From NCBI RefSeq assembly GCF_010730575.1, contig NZ_AP022614.1, positions 2,294,001 through 2,358,000 of the forward strand: a stretch of 64,000 bases of DNA, in the 5' to 3' direction. Below, piece by piece: positions 61,747-64,000 of the stretch (positions are counted from its first letter, which is position 1; every line of letters starts with the position of its first letter). The DNA is from Mycobacterium parmense. GTDB lineage: Bacteria; Actinomycetota; Actinomycetes; Mycobacteriales; Mycobacteriaceae. A program made the position numbers and the translations under genes. The notes beneath the pieces were generated by a model. It saw only the letters and a list, made by a program, of their open reading frames with translations. It was not told the DNA's origin and made no database searches.

Positions 61747-62568
61747 GTGCCGGTGCGCCAACCCCCCGTGAGCTACGACGAGTTCCCGAGCCTGCGCTGC
61801 GAACGCGGCGACAACGGCGTGCTGACCCTGGTGCTCGACTCCCCGGGGTTGAACTCGGTCGGACCGCAGATGCACCGCGACCTCGCCGACATCTGGCCGG
61901 TGCTCGACCGCGACCCCGACGTCCGCGCCGTGCTGGTCCGCGGTGAGGGCAAGGCGTTCTCCTCCGGCGGTAGCTTCGACCTGATCGCGGAGACCATCGG
62001 CGACTACGAGGACCGGGTCCGCATCATGCGCGAGGCCCGCGACATGGTGTTCAACATGATCAACTGCGACACCCCGATCGTGTCGGCGATCCGCGGGCCG
62101 GCCGTGGGAGCGGGCCTGGTGGTGGCCCTGCTCGCCGACATCTCGGTGGCCGGCCGCACCGCGCGGCTCATCGACGGCCACACCAAGCTGGGTGTGGCCG
62201 CCGGCGACCACGCCGCCATCTGCTGGCCGCTGCTGGTCGGGATGGCCAAAGCCAAGTACTACCTGCTGACCTGCGAGACGCTGCTCGGCGAAGAGGCCGA
62301 GCGCATCGGCCTGGTCTCGACATGCGTCGACGACGACGACGTGCTGGCCACCGCCACCCGCATCGCCGAGAACCTGGCCCGGGGCGCGCAGAACGCGATC
62401 CGCTGGACCAAGCACAGCCTCAACCACTGGTATCGGATGTTCGGACCCACCTTCGAGACGTCGGTCGGGCTGGAATTCCTCAGCTTCGGCGGCCCGGACG
62501 TCCAGGAAGGCCTGGCCGCGCACCGCGAGAAGCGTCCCGCCCGGTTCGACCGCGGATCCGCCACCTGA
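61747..62568 (+). CDS. echA15: Enoyl-CoA hydratase EchA15
   Basis: A 273-residue crotonase-fold enzyme. The oxyanion-forming strand is [17 protein letters not shown] and the second is [18 protein letters not shown]; sequence is very close to remembered M. tuberculosis EchA15 (Rv2679). Canonical catalytic Glu positions appear changed ([26 protein letters not shown]), so the exact reaction is uncertain. GTG 61747 is used; it is 47 bases from the divergent hemE start. Confidence 0.92.
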   Translation: MPVRQPPVSYDEFPSLRCERGDNGVLTLVLDSPGLNSVGPQMHRDLADIWPVLDRDPDVRAVLVRGEGKAFSSGGSFDLIAETIGDYEDRVRIMREARDMVFNMINCDTPIVSAIRGPAVGAGLVVALLADISVAGRTARLIDGHTKLGVAAGDHAAICWPLLVGMAKAKYYLLTCETLLGEEAERIGLVSTCVDDDDVLATATRIAENLARGAQNAIRWTKHSLNHWYRMFGPTFETSVGLEFLSFGGPDVQEGLAAHREKRPARFDRGSAT

Positions 62569-62727
62569 GCTGGGCGGATAGTATCGTTGAGCGCTTATAA
62601 CGGCTTGGTCGCGACGCCCGCGCGGCCCGGCGCGCCTGTTTCGGGGTGTCGGCCGATGGGTCTACCGTCTGACGCTGTGACCCGCACCTGCGACGATGCG
62701 GTGCGAAGCAAGGACGAGGAGCGTCGC

Positions 62728-63309
62728 TTGACCTCAGCAGAGCCGGCCCCATTCCGCGAGGCGGTCGCGGCGATGAACGCCGTGACCGTGCGGCCGGAGA
62801 TCGAGCTGGGCCCGATCCGCCCCCCGCAGCGGCTGGCGCCCCACAGTTACGCGCTGGGCGCCGAGGTCAAGCACCCCGACCTCGAGATCGTCCCCGAGCG
62901 CTCCGAGGGCGACGCGTTCGGTCGCCTGATCCTGCTCTACGACCCGGAGGGCGCCGACGCCTGGGACGGCACCCTGCGCCTGGTCGCCTACATCCAGGCC
63001 GACCTCGACTCCAGCGAGGCCGTCGACCCGCTGCTGCCAGAGGTGGCGTGGAGCTGGCTGGTCGACGCGCTGCAGTCGCACGCCGCCAACACCACCGCCC
63101 TGGGCGGCACCGTCACCGCCACCACGTCGGTGCGCTACGGCGACATCTCCGGACCGCCGCGCGCCCACCAGCTCGAGCTGCGCGCGTCCTGGACCGCGAC
63201 CACCCCCGACGTCGGCGCCCACGTCCAGGCGTTCTGCGAGGTGCTGGAACACGCCGCGGGCCTGCCGCCCTCCGGCGTCACCGACCTGAGTTCGCGGTCA
63301 CGCGCCTGA
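62728..63309 (+). CDS. DUF3000-family protein (Rv2680-like)
   Basis: A 193-residue protein from TTG 62728, which is preceded by AGGACGAGGAGCG. A GTG at 62677 would give 210 residues, the length annotated for Rv2680, so the start is uncertain. The DUF3000 body starts FREAVAAMNAVTVRPEIELG, with conserved APHSYALGAEV and AWSWLVDALQ segments. It is cytosolic, of unknown function, and always next to the RNase D gene in actinobacteria. One base separates it from that gene. Confidence 0.88.
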   Translation: MTSAEPAPFREAVAAMNAVTVRPEIELGPIRPPQRLAPHSYALGAEVKHPDLEIVPERSEGDAFGRLILLYDPEGADAWDGTLRLVAYIQADLDSSEAVDPLLPEVAWSWLVDALQSHAANTTALGGTVTATTSVRYGDISGPPRAHQLELRASWTATTPDVGAHVQAFCEVLEHAAGLPPSGVTDLSSRSRA

Positions 63310-63310
63310 A

Positions 63311-64000
63311 ATGGGCGAACCGTCGGCCCCCGGGCCCGGCAGCCCCGCGCCCGACGACACCGAACCGGAGCCCACTCCGCTCCTGCGTCCGGCCGAAGGC
63401 ATCCCCGACCTCTCGGTGAGCGTCCACGAGATCGAGGCGGCCGCGCAGATGCTGAGCCGCGGGCGCGGACCGTTCGCCGTGGACGCCGAGCGGGCCTCGG
63501 GCTTTCGCTACTCCAACCGCGCGTACCTGATCCAGATCCGCCGGGCCGGCGCCGGCACCGTGCTCATCGACCCGGTCAGCCACGGCGCCGACCCGCTGGT
63601 GGCGCTGCGGCCCGTCGCCGAGGTGCTCGGCGAGGACGAATGGATCCTGCACGCCGCCGACCAGGACCTGCCGTGCCTGGCCGAGGTCGGCATGCGGCCG
63701 CCCGCGCTCTATGACACCGAGCTCGCCGGGCGGCTGGCCGGGTTCGACCGGGTCAACCTGGCGACCATGGTCGAGCGGCTGCTGGGTTTCGGACTCGCCA
63801 AGGGCCACGGCGCGGCCGACTGGTCCAAGCGGCCGCTGCCCGCGGAGTGGCTCAACTACGCGGCCCTGGACGTCGAGGAGCTCATCGAGCTGCGCGCCGC
63901 GGTCGCCGACGTGCTGGCCGGGCAGGGCAAAACAGATTGGGCCGCACAGGAATTCGACTATCTGCGCACTGCCGGAGCCCGGGAGGTGACGGCCGCCGCG
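63311..64000 (+). CDS. Ribonuclease D-like 3'-5' exonuclease (3' end outside window)
   Basis: The first 230 residues of an RNase D/HRDC protein (Rv2681-like); no stop before the window ends. DEDD exonuclease motifs are visible: FAVDAERASGFRYSNRAYLI (ExoI, DxE), LHAADQDLPCLAEVG (ExoII) and LNYAALDVEELIELR (ExoIII, YxxxD). The catalytic domain is complete; the HRDC domain would follow beyond base 64000. ATG 63311 begins one base after the DUF3000 stop, so the two are an operon. Confidence 0.92.
   Translation, partial: MGEPSAPGPGSPAPDDTEPEPTPLLRPAEGIPDLSVSVHEIEAAAQMLSRGRGPFAVDAERASGFRYSNRAYLIQIRRAGAGTVLIDPVSHGADPLVALRPVAEVLGEDEWILHAADQDLPCLAEVGMRPPALYDTELAGRLAGFDRVNLATMVERLLGFGLAKGHGAADWSKRPLPAEWLNYAALDVEELIELRAAVADVLAGQGKTDWAAQEFDYLRTAGAREVTAAA

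Overview
The window reads as chromosome of a slow-growing, non-tuberculous Mycobacterium. It is GC-rich, has two PE proteins, DUF732 exported proteins and mycobacterial cell-wall and heme genes, and its gene order follows two blocks of the M. tuberculosis map: roughly Rv2623-Rv2638 at the left and Rv2668-Rv2681 at the right. Between them lies a long accessory region absent from M. tuberculosis. Homology calls are made from memory of the families; no database search was run.

Layout. (1) 1-12.9 kb is dormancy-type: two tandem-domain universal stress proteins, an M50 site-2 protease with CBS domains, an SRPBCC protein, a hydrolase plus wax-ester/diacylglycerol acyltransferase pair, a cAMP-binding lysine acetyltransferase, FadD, an Rv2629-type protein, an EthR-like regulator and a hemerythrin. 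Four good DosR-type boxes (3321, 6306, 10061, 11599) and a CRP-type site (8049) punctuate it. (2) 12.9-23.9 kb holds redox, transport and lipid-activation genes: Rieske/DUF2231, an ArsP-like permease, GDSL hydrolase, DedA, a TetR with two operator dyads, a STAS protein, a YbdK-type ligase, TauE, a small catalase, SDR and acyl-CoA synthetase. (3) 23.9-31.9 kb, all minus strand, is the main discovery: a cluster with clear homologues of MysA (sedoheptulose-7-phosphate cyclase, DDG synthase), MysC (ATP-grasp, mycosporine-glycine) and MysD (D-Ala-D-Ala ligase-like), translationally coupled to a HAD-like protein without its catalytic aspartates and a TauD-type oxygenase, and preceded by a third ATP-grasp enzyme and an amidase-like serine hydrolase. 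No MysB methyltransferase is present. (4) 32.2-38 kb has a PE-hydrolase protein, an LLM oxidoreductase, gene relics, and a metal module: a His-rich repeat protein and a CobW GTPase behind a Zur-like box. (5) 38.5-46 kb is a tRNA cluster (Val, Gly, Cys, Val) with an integrase tail beside tRNA-Val, then a mosaic of small, mostly unrecognised or exported proteins and a second PE protein: an integration hotspot. (6) 46-51 kb carries paired split-barrel proteins, a CDF exporter, CtaG-like and AGCS transporters. (7) 51-64 kb is conserved core: Rv2668-2671, an Rv2672-type lipoprotein, aftC, a 56-bp VNTR, msrB, a methyltransferase, chdC-hemY-hemE, echA15, a DUF3000 protein and RNase D (cut by the window end).

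How it works together. The left block looks like a hypoxia/NO response in which DosR would couple stress proteins to neutral-lipid storage. The centre would divert sedoheptulose 7-phosphate into an aminocyclohexenone (mycosporine-like) small molecule. The right block finishes coproporphyrin-dependent heme synthesis and arabinan branching of the cell wall.
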